From JAFEBO01 sp036392375 (lineage in GTDB: Bacteria > Planctomycetota > Phycisphaerae > Phycisphaerales > UBA1924): a stretch of DNA of 64,000 bases. The stretch spans positions 54,761 through 118,760 of the forward strand of contig DASVYC010000036.1 in the NCBI GenBank assembly GCA_036392375.1, read 5' to 3'. The notes beneath the pieces are model-generated. The model was not told the origin of the DNA and did not search any database. It saw nothing but the letters and a program-made list of their open reading frames with translations. This document shows, piece after piece, positions 27,647 through 36,079 of this stretch. A program made the translations under genes and the position numbers. The first letter of the stretch is position 1, and the number at the start of each line of letters is the position of its first letter.

Positions 27647-30301
27647 ATGGATCTCGGGGACACCTCCGCACCGACAGCCGACGGCTCCGATCGCCGCGGG
27701 TGCGGCGTCGATCAGGAGATGCCCACCCGGGACGAAGCCCCGCACGTGCGTCATGATGACCACCTCTCCGCACCCGGCGACCGCGTCGGTCCCTACACGC
27801 TGCTCGAACTCATCGGCGAAGGCGGCTTCGGCACCGTCTGGCTCGCCGAGCGACGCGAACCGATGATCCAGCGCGTCGCGCTCAAGATCATCAAGCCGGG
27901 CATGGACTCGCGCGCCGTGGTGGCTCGCTTCGAGCAGGAGCGCCAGACCCTGGCGGTCATGGACCACCCCGGCGTCGCCCGCGTCTTCGACGGCGGCGTG
28001 ACCGAGCGAGGCCTCCCCTACTTCGTGATGGAGTACGTCAAAGGCGAGCCCCTGACACGATTCTGCGATGCCCACAAGGCGTCGATCGCGGAGCGACTCG
28101 AGCTCTTCATCGCCGTGTGCGAGGCCGTGCAGCACGCCCACCACAAGGGCATCATCCATCGCGACATCAAGCCCAGCAACGTCCTCGCCGCACGGACCGA
28201 CGCGCCCGGCGCAAGCAAGGGATGGCTGCCCGACACCGTGCAGATCAAGGTCATCGACTTCGGCATCGCCAAGGCGATCACGCAGCAGGCGACGGATCAC
28301 ACCATCTTCACCGAACGCGGCACGCTCCTGGGCACACCGGAGTACATGAGCCCCGAACAGGCGAGCATGGACGTGCGCGATGTGGACACGCGGACGGACG
28401 TGTACTCGCTGGGCGTGGTGTTGTATGAACTTTTGAGCGGCAAGCTGCCGTTCGAGTCGGCAACCCTGCGGAGCGCGGGATACGCGGAGGTGCAGCGGAT
28501 CATCCGCGAGGTCGATCCGCCGCGGCCGAGCGATCGGGCGGGACGGGCGAGCGAGGTGGAAGCGGACCATCGCGGAACGCGTGCCTCGAATCTTGCGGAC
28601 ACGCTCCGGGGCGAGCTCGACTGGATCGTGATGAAGGCGCTGGAGAAGGAGCGCGACCGACGCTATGAATCACCCGCACTGCTGGCGGAAGATGTCAAAC
28701 GGCACCTGCGGGGCGAGGCGGTGTTGGCCGCCCCACCCAGCCAGGTCTATCGGCTGCGCAAGTCCATTCGGCGGCACCGTGTCGCGGTCATCGCGACCGG
28801 CGCGGTGGCCGCGGCGTTGGTCGCGGGCGTGATGGGCACGACGCTCGCGTTGTTCGAGGCGCGGCGGGAGCGAGCGTCGGCGGAACGCAGCGCGGCGGAG
28901 GCGGTGGAGTCGGCACGCCGGGCGGGTATCGCCGAGAAGGCAGCGAGCACACGCCTGGCCGAGTCCGAGGCGACGGTGGACTTCCTCAACGAGATGCTGG
29001 CGGCGGCCGACCCGCTCTCCAAGGGCAAGGACGTCACGGTGCGTGCGATTCTTGATGAATCGTCGAGCAACATCGATACGCGGTTCGCGGAACGGCCGCT
29101 CGTCGCGGCGCGGCTGCACGCGACCCTGGGGCGGACCTATTCGGGGCTCGGCGTGTTCGACGCGGCCGGGCCGCATGTGCAACGAACCTACGACATTCGG
29201 CTGAAGGAACTCGGCCCGGATCACCGCGATACGGCGCAGGCGCTCAACACGCTCTGCCTGTGGAAGGTGAACTCCGGCTCGAGCGACGCCGAGTCACGGA
29301 CGCGCGACGCTCTATCGCAGCACCAAAGGCTGTTCGGCCGCACCGATCCGCTGACGCTGGAAACGCTCGACGTCCTGGGACAGTTCTGTCTGCAGCAGAA
29401 CCGCGCGAAGGAGCAGGCCGAGATCGCCCGGGAATTGCTCGACGCACGAATGATCTCGCCGGGGCCGATGAGCCCGCTCACCATCGGCGCAATGAACATG
29501 CTCGCCATCGCCAACGCCGATCTCGGCAATGTCGAGGAATCGGAGCGGCTGTACGAGCAAGCGATCACAGCACAGTCGAAGCTGACCGGACCGCAGCACC
29601 CGCTCTCGATCGCGCTGCAGAGCGACATGGGATGGATGCTGTACTGGACGTCGATGAACGGCGGCGAGCCCACATCCGAACGCAGCAAGGCCCGCATCGC
29701 GCGGGGCACGGCGCTGACCCAGAGCGCGTTCGACGCGCGGCTGCGGATACTGGGCGAGGAACACAAAGACACGCTGGCGTCGATGAGCAACCTCTCGACG
29801 ATGTACAAACAGCAGGGCCGCCTCGACGAGGCCGAGGTGCTCGCGTTCCGGTCGCTCGAGGTCAGCGCCCGCGTCCTGGGCGAGGATCACCCGGACACGA
29901 TTGTCTCGATCGCCAACTGCGGCAACCTGCTCCGCGGGCGGGGCAAGTTCGAGGAGGCGCTCGTCCTACTCAGCCGTGCCGTGGATGCGTCGCGGCGGGC
30001 GCTGTCGCCCGACAACCCCGGCACGGCGTACGCGCTGGGCTGGTACGGCGGCTGCCTCGCGTCGCTGAAGCGATTCGATGAGGCCGAAGCGGCCCAGCTC
30101 GAGGCCCACAAGTTGATCGAGAAGATCCAAGGCCCGACCAGCCCGGTCGCGATGCAGATGAAGCTGCAACTCGAGATGTTCTACACGGCACGCGACAAGG
30201 CCGAGCCGGGGAAGGGGTACGACGTGAAGGCGGCGGAGTGGAAGGCGCTGGTTGCTCGCTCCGCACCCCAAGCGCCAGCGAACGACGATCAACCGAAGTA
30301 G
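27647..30301 (+). CDS. Membrane Ser/Thr protein kinase with C-terminal TPR array (copy 2)
   Basis: An 884-residue paralogue of the upstream kinase, with near-identical blocks in the kinase domain (GDRVGPYTLLELIGEGGFGTV, IIKPGMDSRAVVARFEQERQ). HRDIKPSN near 171, DFGIAKAI near 204 and GTPEYMSPEQ are intact. The loop between HRD and DFG is 12 residues longer than in copy 1 (TDAPGASKGWLPDT). A membrane helix (about 378-404) precedes TPR_12 repeats (about 505-870) that are fewer and more divergent, so the two kinases probably share targets but sense different partners. A tandem duplication with its own promoter (see 27635) is inferred. A terminator follows at 30322. Confidence 0.93.
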   Translation: MDLGDTSAPTADGSDRRGCGVDQEMPTRDEAPHVRHDDHLSAPGDRVGPYTLLELIGEGGFGTVWLAERREPMIQRVALKIIKPGMDSRAVVARFEQERQTLAVMDHPGVARVFDGGVTERGLPYFVMEYVKGEPLTRFCDAHKASIAERLELFIAVCEAVQHAHHKGIIHRDIKPSNVLAARTDAPGASKGWLPDTVQIKVIDFGIAKAITQQATDHTIFTERGTLLGTPEYMSPEQASMDVRDVDTRTDVYSLGVVLYELLSGKLPFESATLRSAGYAEVQRIIREVDPPRPSDRAGRASEVEADHRGTRASNLADTLRGELDWIVMKALEKERDRRYESPALLAEDVKRHLRGEAVLAAPPSQVYRLRKSIRRHRVAVIATGAVAAALVAGVMGTTLALFEARRERASAERSAAEAVESARRAGIAEKAASTRLAESEATVDFLNEMLAAADPLSKGKDVTVRAILDESSSNIDTRFAERPLVAARLHATLGRTYSGLGVFDAAGPHVQRTYDIRLKELGPDHRDTAQALNTLCLWKVNSGSSDAESRTRDALSQHQRLFGRTDPLTLETLDVLGQFCLQQNRAKEQAEIARELLDARMISPGPMSPLTIGAMNMLAIANADLGNVEESERLYEQAITAQSKLTGPQHPLSIALQSDMGWMLYWTSMNGGEPTSERSKARIARGTALTQSAFDARLRILGEEHKDTLASMSNLSTMYKQQGRLDEAEVLAFRSLEVSARVLGEDHPDTIVSIANCGNLLRGRGKFEEALVLLSRAVDASRRALSPDNPGTAYALGWYGGCLASLKRFDEAEAAQLEAHKLIEKIQGPTSPVAMQMKLQLEMFYTARDKAEPGKGYDVKAAEWKALVARSAPQAPANDDQPK

Positions 30302-30321
30302 AGCGTGTTGCATTCAAAATG

Positions 30322-30352
30322 AAAACCGCGGGGCTTGGAGCCCCGCGGCTTT
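30322..30352. terminator. Bidirectional rho-independent terminator
   Basis: AAAA-CCGCGGGGC-TTGGA-GCCCCGCGG-CTTT: a 9-bp perfect stem flanked by A and T tracts between the convergent kinase gene and the aldolase gene. Confidence 0.8.
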
Positions 30353-30393
30353 GAAAGTGCCTTGATGCGATGATCGCGTTGTGCGAGCGATCA

Positions 30394-31518
30394 TCAGGCG
30401 ACGGTGACGCTCTTGTCCAGGTACACATCCTGCACCGCGTTCAGGAGCTTCACGCCGTCGGCCATGCTCTTCTGGAACGCCTTTCGGCCGGAGATCAAAC
30501 CCATGCCGCCGGCACGCTTGTTGATCACCGCCGTGTGCACCGCCTCCTGCAGATCGCCGGCGCCCTTGGATTCGCCGCCGCTGTTGATCAGCGGCACGCG
30601 CCCCATGTAGTTGTTCAGAATCTGGTAGCGGCACAGATCAATCGGGTGCCCGCCGTGGCCGGCCTCGTCGCTGCCGCAGAGGTTGGTGTAGACCCGCTTG
30701 TCCCACTTGCCGTACGCGCTGCCGCCGGTGTTCAGGGCGGCGTAGCCGCCGTTGTTGGTCGGCAGCTTCTGCTTGATGATGTCGGCCTTGATCGTCGCGC
30801 CCAGGTGGTTGGCCTGGCCGGTGAGGTCCGCCGAGGAGTGGTAATCGACGCTCTTGCCGTCGGTGCCCTTCACCTTGAAGCTGGCGTTGCGGGTGTAGCA
30901 CCACAGGACGGTGACGAGGCCGTAGCTGTGGGCCTCTTCGAACATGTCGGAGACGTACGCGATCTCGTCACGGGCCGAGTCGTTGCCGAAGTAGATCGTG
31001 GCGCCGACGGCCGCCGCACCCATCTCGTAGCACTGGCGGACCGAGCCGAAGTAGGACTGCTTGAAGATGTTGGGGTAGGTCAACATCTCGTTGTGGTTGA
31101 ACTTGACGAGGAACGGGATCTTGTGGGCGTACTTGCGGCTGACCGAGGCGAGCACGCCGAGGGTCGAGGCGACGGCGTTGCAGCCGCCCTCGATCGCGAG
31201 CTTGACGATGTTCTCGGGGTCGAAGTACGCGGGGTTCGGAGCGAAGGACGCGCCCGCCGAGTGCTCGATGCCCTGGTCGACCGGGAGGATCGAGACGAAC
31301 CCGGTGCCGGCGAGGCGACCGGTGTTCAGGATGAGCTGCATGTTGCGGAGGGTCGGGCCGTTGCGGTCGGTCTGGCTGAAGACGCGATCGACGAAGTCCG
31401 GCCCCGGCAGATGGAGCTGGCTCTTGCTGACGGTCTTGGATTCGTACTTGAGCAGGGCGTCGGCATCCGCGCCGAGGACCTCGCGAACGTTGGTGGACGG
31501 GGTAGCGGGGGTGACCAT
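30394..31518 (-). CDS. fbaB: Class I fructose-bisphosphate aldolase (FbaB/DhnA type)
   Basis: 374 residues from the ATG at 31518, which has GGAG upstream. The glycolytic/gluconeogenic enzyme cleaves fructose 1,6-bisphosphate through a Schiff-base lysine. Family signatures seen are SILPVDQGIEHS, IPFLVKFNHNEMLTYP, CYEMGAAAVGATIYFGN, VLWCYTRN and the phosphate-binding LINSGGESKGAGDL with GGMGLISGRKAFQ near the C-terminus. Length fits the archaeal/E. coli FbaB type (about 350). Monocistronic. A TAGAAT hexamer (31563-31568, minus strand) would give a leader of about 38 bases. Confidence 0.92.
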   Translation of the reverse strand: MVTPATPSTNVREVLGADADALLKYESKTVSKSQLHLPGPDFVDRVFSQTDRNGPTLRNMQLILNTGRLAGTGFVSILPVDQGIEHSAGASFAPNPAYFDPENIVKLAIEGGCNAVASTLGVLASVSRKYAHKIPFLVKFNHNEMLTYPNIFKQSYFGSVRQCYEMGAAAVGATIYFGNDSARDEIAYVSDMFEEAHSYGLVTVLWCYTRNASFKVKGTDGKSVDYHSSADLTGQANHLGATIKADIIKQKLPTNNGGYAALNTGGSAYGKWDKRVYTNLCGSDEAGHGGHPIDLCRYQILNNYMGRVPLINSGGESKGAGDLQEAVHTAVINKRAGGMGLISGRKAFQKSMADGVKLLNAVQDVYLDKSVTVA

Positions 31519-31562
31519 CGGAAGCTCCGGTTGGAGGGGGTTGGAAATGGAGAAAACGCGCG

Positions 31563-31568
31563 ATTCTA
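31563..31568 (-). promoter_or_regulatory. fbaB: Candidate -10 box (TAGAAT) for the aldolase gene
   Basis: TAGAAT on the minus strand, 44 bases before the ATG at 31518. No consensus -35 is visible at 17 bases. Confidence 0.35.
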
Positions 31569-31739
31569 GGAGAAGGCGCGCCGACTTTCTGTGCCCGGCG
31601 GAATCATCGCCACCCCGGTCCGCCCGACCCTTCACACGGGCGGTTCCGTAATAGTCCGAAAAACGGCCCTTGCGGACGCGATCCGGCGACAGTTATCTGG
31701 CCTCGGGTCATAGCCTGCGGCCCGAGCATCCACCGGGCG

Positions 31740-31756
31740 ATTTGTCAACAACAAAT
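31740..31756. promoter_or_regulatory. Operator-like inverted repeat ATTTGT-N5-ACAAAT
   Basis: A perfect 6-bp inverted repeat with a 5-base spacer, AT-rich in a GC-rich background, flanked by a second inverted pair (GGCGAT / ATCGCC). It lies about 220 bases upstream of the aldolase start, in the roughly 470-base gap that otherwise holds no credible gene (31519-31988). It could be a regulator site or a hairpin. Confidence 0.3.
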
Positions 31757-31988
31757 GATCGCCGTCCGGGAAAAAAACTGGCAAAACCCGGCGTTGGTGG
31801 CATTGTTGTGCTTGGAGGCACCGCGCTGCTTCCCTGCTGGGCAGGTTCCCTACCCGGACCCCGACCAGCCGCCCACATGCCTGTTCTACACCACCGGCGG
31901 GATCGAGTCGAAAGATTCGATTCCGTCGTTCTTTTTGGGCTGTCCAGATCTCCTCCCGGGGCGGGAGGGCGGGTTGGGGCGCGGCCTT

Positions 31989-32366
31989 CTAGGCCCCGGC
32001 GTCCGCCGCGGTTGGCTTCGTCCACCCCTGCTCCTTGTCCTTGGCGAGTACCGCGGCCGACTGGTTCACGCAGCGACGGCATGCCGCCAGCGGCTGATCG
32101 GCGGGCTGGTCGGCAGGGATTGCGTGCGGAACCCAGCCGATCTCGTCGCGATTCTCGCGGCAGAGCGTGCACAGGTACCCCGCCGGCGCGTTGCCCTCTT
32201 TCCGCAGGACCAACGCGGTGTAGGCGAGGCGGAGACAATCGCCGCAGACGCACGCGCCGCGGTGGCCCTCGACCATCGGGCGTTCCATGGTCCATTCCCG
32301 GCGACAGAAGTCGCAGAGGATGTCGGACATCTGCACGTCGTTCTCGTCGGTCCCGGGTCGCTGCAT
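31989..32366 (-). CDS. Small zinc-binding protein with two four-cysteine sites
   Basis: 125 residues from the ATG at 32366. Cys18/Cys21 (CDFC) pair with Cys41/Cys44 (CGDC) and Cys66/Cys69 (CTLC) with Cys96/Cys99 (CRRC), so two zinc sites are predicted. The first (CDFCRREW...CVCGDCL) resembles the ClpX-type C4 zinc-binding domain, which mediates dimerisation and adaptor or substrate binding, but no AAA+ part is present. A minus-strand TATCCT lies five bases before the ATG, again suggesting a leaderless message. It is divergent from the epimerase gene. Function unknown. Confidence 0.7.
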   Translation of the reverse strand: MQRPGTDENDVQMSDILCDFCRREWTMERPMVEGHRGACVCGDCLRLAYTALVLRKEGNAPAGYLCTLCRENRDEIGWVPHAIPADQPADQPLAACRRCVNQSAAVLAKDKEQGWTKPTAADAGA

Positions 32367-32699
32367 GGCGGAGGATAGAAGCGGCCGGGCTGGAATCCCG
32401 GTGGCAGCGCGTGGCTCGGGGCAGACATGGATAGCGTGAGGCCCGAGAATCTCGGGGCGCGTGGCAGGAGGGCGTTGGGAATGCAGAACCCGCGCGGGGC
32501 GGCGCACGTTCGATGAACGCCGGGGTTTGGTCGCGCCGATGCTATAGTCCGCTCCACGAGACGGACGCTGTTTCGTGGGGGTTTTGGGAGGGGGATCGGG
32601 GCGGCGACGTGCGGGAGGTTGCCTCGAGAAGGTGTCGGGCGCTCGCCCGGCAAGAGCCGGAACAGGTCCAGGCCGCTCTCGGCCTGCGGAGTTCGAATC

Positions 32700-33806
32700 G
32701 TGCGGATCTGCATCCCCGGGGGTTCGGGGTTCATCGGTCGATACTTCCATGAGCAGCTGACCGCCAAGGGTCACGAGGTCGTCATTCTCGACCTCATCAA
32801 GCCAGAGTGGGACACGACGGGGGTGGGCGGGAAGCCGTCCGCCTTTTTCCACGGCGACATTCGCGATCCCGCGATCGTGCAGCGTGCGATCCGCGGCTGC
32901 GACCGCGTGCTGAACCTGGCCGCCGCGCACCACGACTTCGGCATCGCCGAGAATACCTTCTTCGACGTCAATGAGAACGGCGCCCGCGTCCTGTGCGAGG
33001 CGATGGACAAGGAAGGCATCAAGGAAGTCGGGTTCTACTCCACCGTCGCCGTCTTCGGCGACGCGCCCGAACCTCATCACGAGGATGCCCCCAAGGTGCC
33101 TGTGTCCTTCTATGGCAAGTCCAAGCTCGCCGGCGAGAAGGTGTACGAGGCGTGGGTGAACAAGGGTGATGGGCGCCGCGCGCTGGTGATCCGCCCGACT
33201 GTCACCTTCGGCCCGCGCAACTATGCGAACATGTACTCGCTGATCCGCCAGATCAAGAGTGGCAAGTTCGTGCTGGTCGGCGACGGCAGCAACATCAAGA
33301 GCCTCTCCTACGTCGAGAACATCGTCGACGCGACGATCTTCCTTTGGACCAAAGAGAACCGCAAGAACTGGGACGTGTTCCACTTCGTGGACAAGCCCGA
33401 TCTGCAGAGCCGCCAGATCAGCGAGCAGGTGTACGTCTCGCTGGGCAAGAGCCTGCCGAAGTTCCACATCCCGCTCTCGCTGGCGTGCCTGCTCGCGCTG
33501 CCGTTCGACATCGTGATCAAGCTGACGGGCAAGAACCTGCCGGTCTCGAGCGCCCGCATCAAGAAGCTCTTCGCGATGCAGACCAAGTTCGAGGCCCAGA
33601 AGATCCTCGACGCGGGCTTCCGCCCCAAGATCCCGCTCGCCGGCCCCGACGGCGGCATCGACCGCATGGTGAAGTGGTACCTCGCCGAGGGCCAGCACAA
33701 AAAGGCCGTGTGGCACCTGCCGCCGCCGGAAGTGCAGCGGTTTGGGAACGCAGACGCTGGAGCTGCGGCCAATCCCGGCACCGGCGGCACCGTCAGTACG
33801 GCATAA
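32700..33806 (+). CDS. NAD-dependent epimerase/dehydratase (extended SDR)
   Basis: 368 residues from a GTG at 32700 with GGAG eight bases upstream; this puts the Rossmann motif GGSGFIG at residues 7-13, as expected. NLAAAHHD is the NAAxxH-like motif, and FYGKSK gives the catalytic Tyr138 and Lys142. RPTVTFGPRNYANMYSLI is the substrate-binding region of nucleotide-sugar or sterol-type epimerases. The C-terminal hydrophobic segment (LSLACLLALPFDIVI) may associate with the membrane and is less usual for a sugar epimerase; 3-beta-HSD-like enzymes have something similar. A TATAGT hexamer at 32543-32548 may be its -10 box, with a leader of about 150 bases. The substrate is unknown. Confidence 0.8.
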   Translation: MRICIPGGSGFIGRYFHEQLTAKGHEVVILDLIKPEWDTTGVGGKPSAFFHGDIRDPAIVQRAIRGCDRVLNLAAAHHDFGIAENTFFDVNENGARVLCEAMDKEGIKEVGFYSTVAVFGDAPEPHHEDAPKVPVSFYGKSKLAGEKVYEAWVNKGDGRRALVIRPTVTFGPRNYANMYSLIRQIKSGKFVLVGDGSNIKSLSYVENIVDATIFLWTKENRKNWDVFHFVDKPDLQSRQISEQVYVSLGKSLPKFHIPLSLACLLALPFDIVIKLTGKNLPVSSARIKKLFAMQTKFEAQKILDAGFRPKIPLAGPDGGIDRMVKWYLAEGQHKKAVWHLPPPEVQRFGNADAGAAANPGTGGTVSTA

Positions 33807-33826
33807 TCAGCGTGGCGTGATGAGCA

Positions 33827-33996
33827 GGGGGCGGGGCCTTTCAAGCCCCTCGCACCAGTAGGACCGGCTTCCAGCCGGTCCGTTCTCGATGGCGGCGAAT
33901 CACGAGACGCATACAGAAAGACCGGCCGCACGCCGGTCCCGCTGTTCGTATTTGGGTGTGTGCCGGCAAGTGCGGGGCCTCGAAGGCCCCGCCCCC
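33827..33996. repeat. Cluster of three palindromic repeat elements
   Basis: Within 170 bases lie a degenerate copy of the GGGGGCGGGGCC element (33827-33850), an exact copy of the 26-bp GGACCGGC palindrome (33858-33883), a related GACCGGC/GCCGGTC hairpin (33920-33938), and a 25-bp GCGGGGCC/GGCCCCGC palindrome (33972-33996). The last matches 47696-47720 with one mismatch in the centre. The cluster fills the gap between two convergent genes (33807-34004), which has no other content. Confidence 0.7.
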
Positions 33997-34004
33997 GGCG
34001 TGTC

Positions 34005-35723
34005 TCACGGACACACCAGCGCGTTGTACCCATCCGCGAACGCCACGAAGTCGGTGTCGTCCACCGCGCCGTCCACGTTCTGATCGGCGAGGCAGAGTGC
34101 CGGGCCCGGGGCGCAGAGCAGCAGGTTGTACGCGTCGGCGAAGAGCACGAAGTCCGTGTCGTCGACCGAGCCGTCGTCGTTGAGGTCGCTCGGGCAGGAG
34201 CGCTGCAGCATCGTCAGGTCGAGGTCGGGCTGGTTCACGGTGCCGTCGCCGTTGAGGTCGTACAGGTGCATGATCCCCGCCACCGCCGGCGTGCCGCCCC
34301 AGCATTGGATGAGCGCGGTGAGGGCCTTCACGCCGATCTTGCGGCTCTCGCCGAAGTGCCAGCGGAAGAACTCGGCCTTGAAAAGCGTCCAGTCGGTTTC
34401 GTTGATGAAGCCGTCGGCGTTGTAGTTGTACCGGGCGTTGGCACCGCCAGAGCTCACCGGCGTGCCGCTGTAGACGGCCTGGAACGATTGCCAGTCGGTG
34501 GCGTCGATGTAGCCGTCGTTGTTGAAATCGCCGCGTTGCTTGGTCGCGGTCGCGGTGACGAAGTTGGCGAGCGTGGTGCGGTTCGCGGCGACCGTGAACG
34601 TGGGCCCGCTGAAGAAGATCCAGTCCTGGATGCCGACGCCGGTGGTGCCGGTGGCGTTGCTGCAAGCGGTGAGCTGGTTGGCGAGCGTCGGGTGCCCGCT
34701 CGTGGTGTCGGTGTACAGGCTCGCGATCACGCGGCGTCCGGCGGCGTTGGCCTTCACCGTGTTCAGGTCGTTGGTGATGCCGGTGGTCGTCGAGTTGTAG
34801 ACCATGGGGGCGAGCCAATCGATGTAGCCGTTGGTGGCCCACGTCTTCCAGTCCTGGCACTTGGTCGTCTCGGGATTCGCGAACATCGCGGCGGAGAACT
34901 CCACGCTCGCGTCCTCGCCGTCGATGCCGAGCTTCATCTGGCGGGCGGCCTCGGTGATGCCGGCCTTGCGCCAGTTGAGGAAGTTGGTGTACTGCGTGCC
35001 GGTGCTGCCGCTGGTGGTGATGGCCTTCAGCAGCGGGTCGTTGCTCGCGCCGTAGATCGCCATGAAGGCGTTGCGGCTGTAGGTATCGAAGGACCACGGG
35101 GCGGGGTTGGCGTCGCCGCCGTTGTCGTCGAGGGCGTAGCGGTGATAGTCGGTCATCACGCCCCAGATGCCCGGGTACGTTGAGAGCTCGGCGAAGTAGT
35201 TGCGGAGCTTGGCCTGGAGCCCGGGGTGGGCGAGGTTGCCGAAGACTTGGCCCGCGGTACCGTCGCCGCCGCCGTTGCCGGTGGCGGAGGAGATGGCCTT
35301 CCACTCAGGGTTGCCTTCGCTCTGGCCCGGGCCGTTGACGGTGAAGTTGTACGCGCCGGTGGAGCCGAACTGGAGGTACGCGCTCTCGCACCAGGCGTGG
35401 ACGCGGATCCCGTAGCGGGCGGAGCGAACGATGGATTCCTGGAGATAGTCGAAGCCGAAGCGGGCGTTGAAGACGCCCTGCTTGCCGGTGGTGACGCCCC
35501 AGTACAGCGTCTCGATGAAGAGGTCGGTGGCCTTGGCGTTGGCCATGTTGGCGAGGTTGCCCTCCAGGCCGCTGGCTCCGGTGAGGGAGGCGGGTGGGCG
35601 GAGGTAGACGCCGCGGACGGGGCGGGTGGTGCGGTAGGTCTGGGCGAGGGCGAGGTCGGCACAGACGGCGGCACCGGCGAAAGCCAACGCGACCGCGGCG
35701 CGGCGTGAGATCGAATTCGACAT
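34005..35723 (-). CDS. Exported GHL10-like glycoside hydrolase-related protein with dockerin-like repeats
   Basis: 572 residues from the ATG at 35723 (GGAGG upstream; a TTG three codons earlier is too close to that site). A signal peptide is followed by the catalytic-like region: RPVRGVYLRPPASL, TDLFIETLYWGV, GIRVHAWCES, GVMTDYHRYALDDNGG and IDWLAPMVYNS. This pattern of Trp/Tyr-rich strands and an acidic HxR-Y segment resembles the GHL10/DUF4015-type TIM-barrel hydrolases acting on sugars. The C-terminal third carries five Asp-rich dockerin/EF-type loops (DFNNDGYIDATD, YNADGFINETD, DLNGDGTVNQPD, DLNDDGSVDDTD, DQNVDGAVDDTD), predicted to bind calcium and mediate attachment. The substrate is not shown by sequence. 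Confidence 0.7.
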   Translation of the reverse strand: MSNSISRRAAVALAFAGAAVCADLALAQTYRTTRPVRGVYLRPPASLTGASGLEGNLANMANAKATDLFIETLYWGVTTGKQGVFNARFGFDYLQESIVRSARYGIRVHAWCESAYLQFGSTGAYNFTVNGPGQSEGNPEWKAISSATGNGGGDGTAGQVFGNLAHPGLQAKLRNYFAELSTYPGIWGVMTDYHRYALDDNGGDANPAPWSFDTYSRNAFMAIYGASNDPLLKAITTSGSTGTQYTNFLNWRKAGITEAARQMKLGIDGEDASVEFSAAMFANPETTKCQDWKTWATNGYIDWLAPMVYNSTTTGITNDLNTVKANAAGRRVIASLYTDTTSGHPTLANQLTACSNATGTTGVGIQDWIFFSGPTFTVAANRTTLANFVTATATKQRGDFNNDGYIDATDWQSFQAVYSGTPVSSGGANARYNYNADGFINETDWTLFKAEFFRWHFGESRKIGVKALTALIQCWGGTPAVAGIMHLYDLNGDGTVNQPDLDLTMLQRSCPSDLNDDGSVDDTDFVLFADAYNLLLCAPGPALCLADQNVDGAVDDTDFVAFADGYNALVCP

Positions 35724-35942
35724 GCGTATCAACTCCTCCGTCGAGACCTGACAGATCGGGGACTCGCCGGGGCAGCGAGTCTCCGCCCAAATCCAGCAAT
35801 GCCAGACAGTAGTATCTTCGGATCGGTGAGAATACTGATCCCGTCAAGTTGCCTTCTCGGACCACGAAATGACAAAAAGGACAGCGGCCCGGGGGAGTTG
35901 GATCCGGGCCGCCGTCTGGAGACACTGCAGAAGTGGGAAGTG

Positions 35943-35966
35943 GAGAGAGAGAGAGAGAGAGAGAGA
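35943..35966. repeat. (GA)12 dinucleotide microsatellite
   Basis: Twelve perfect GA units. Simple repeats of this length are rare in bacterial chromosomes and prone to slippage. Confidence 0.9.
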
Positions 35967-35970
35967 AGAT

Positions 35971-36065
35971 CGCGAGCCCCGAGCGTGAGCGAGTGGGAAC
36001 GGATGGGGGCGCCTGGAGGAGAGAGAGATGACAGGCTGCCCACTCGCTGACGCTCGGGGCTCGCG
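35971..36065. repeat. Long inverted repeat, 27-base arms
   Basis: Arms 35971-35997 and 36039-36065 pair over 26 of 27 positions. The right arm lies 15 bases past the stop codon of the PEP-CTERM gene (36080), so the structure may also end its transcript, although there is no T-run. Confidence 0.85.
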
Positions 36066-36079
36066 AGAGCCCGCGTGGA

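Larger units (their letters stand above)
35724..36079. other. Intergenic region with GA microsatellite and long inverted repeat
   Basis: About 355 bases without a gene. It holds a (GA)12 tract (35943-35966) and two 27-base arms (35971-35997 and 36039-36065) that are inverted copies with one mismatch. The arms contain the GCGAGCCCCGAGCGT core and could form a stem with a loop of about 41 bases; a second, shorter GA tract lies in the loop. Confidence 0.75.

Noticed and set aside
31755..32378. 207-residue plus-strand frame over the zinc-finger gene
   Set aside because: Low-complexity Gly/Arg/Leu product; the minus-strand frame has eight well-spaced cysteines.
33827..33996. CRISPR-like spacing of palindromes
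   Set aside because: The palindromes belong to different families, with no regular spacers and no cas genes.
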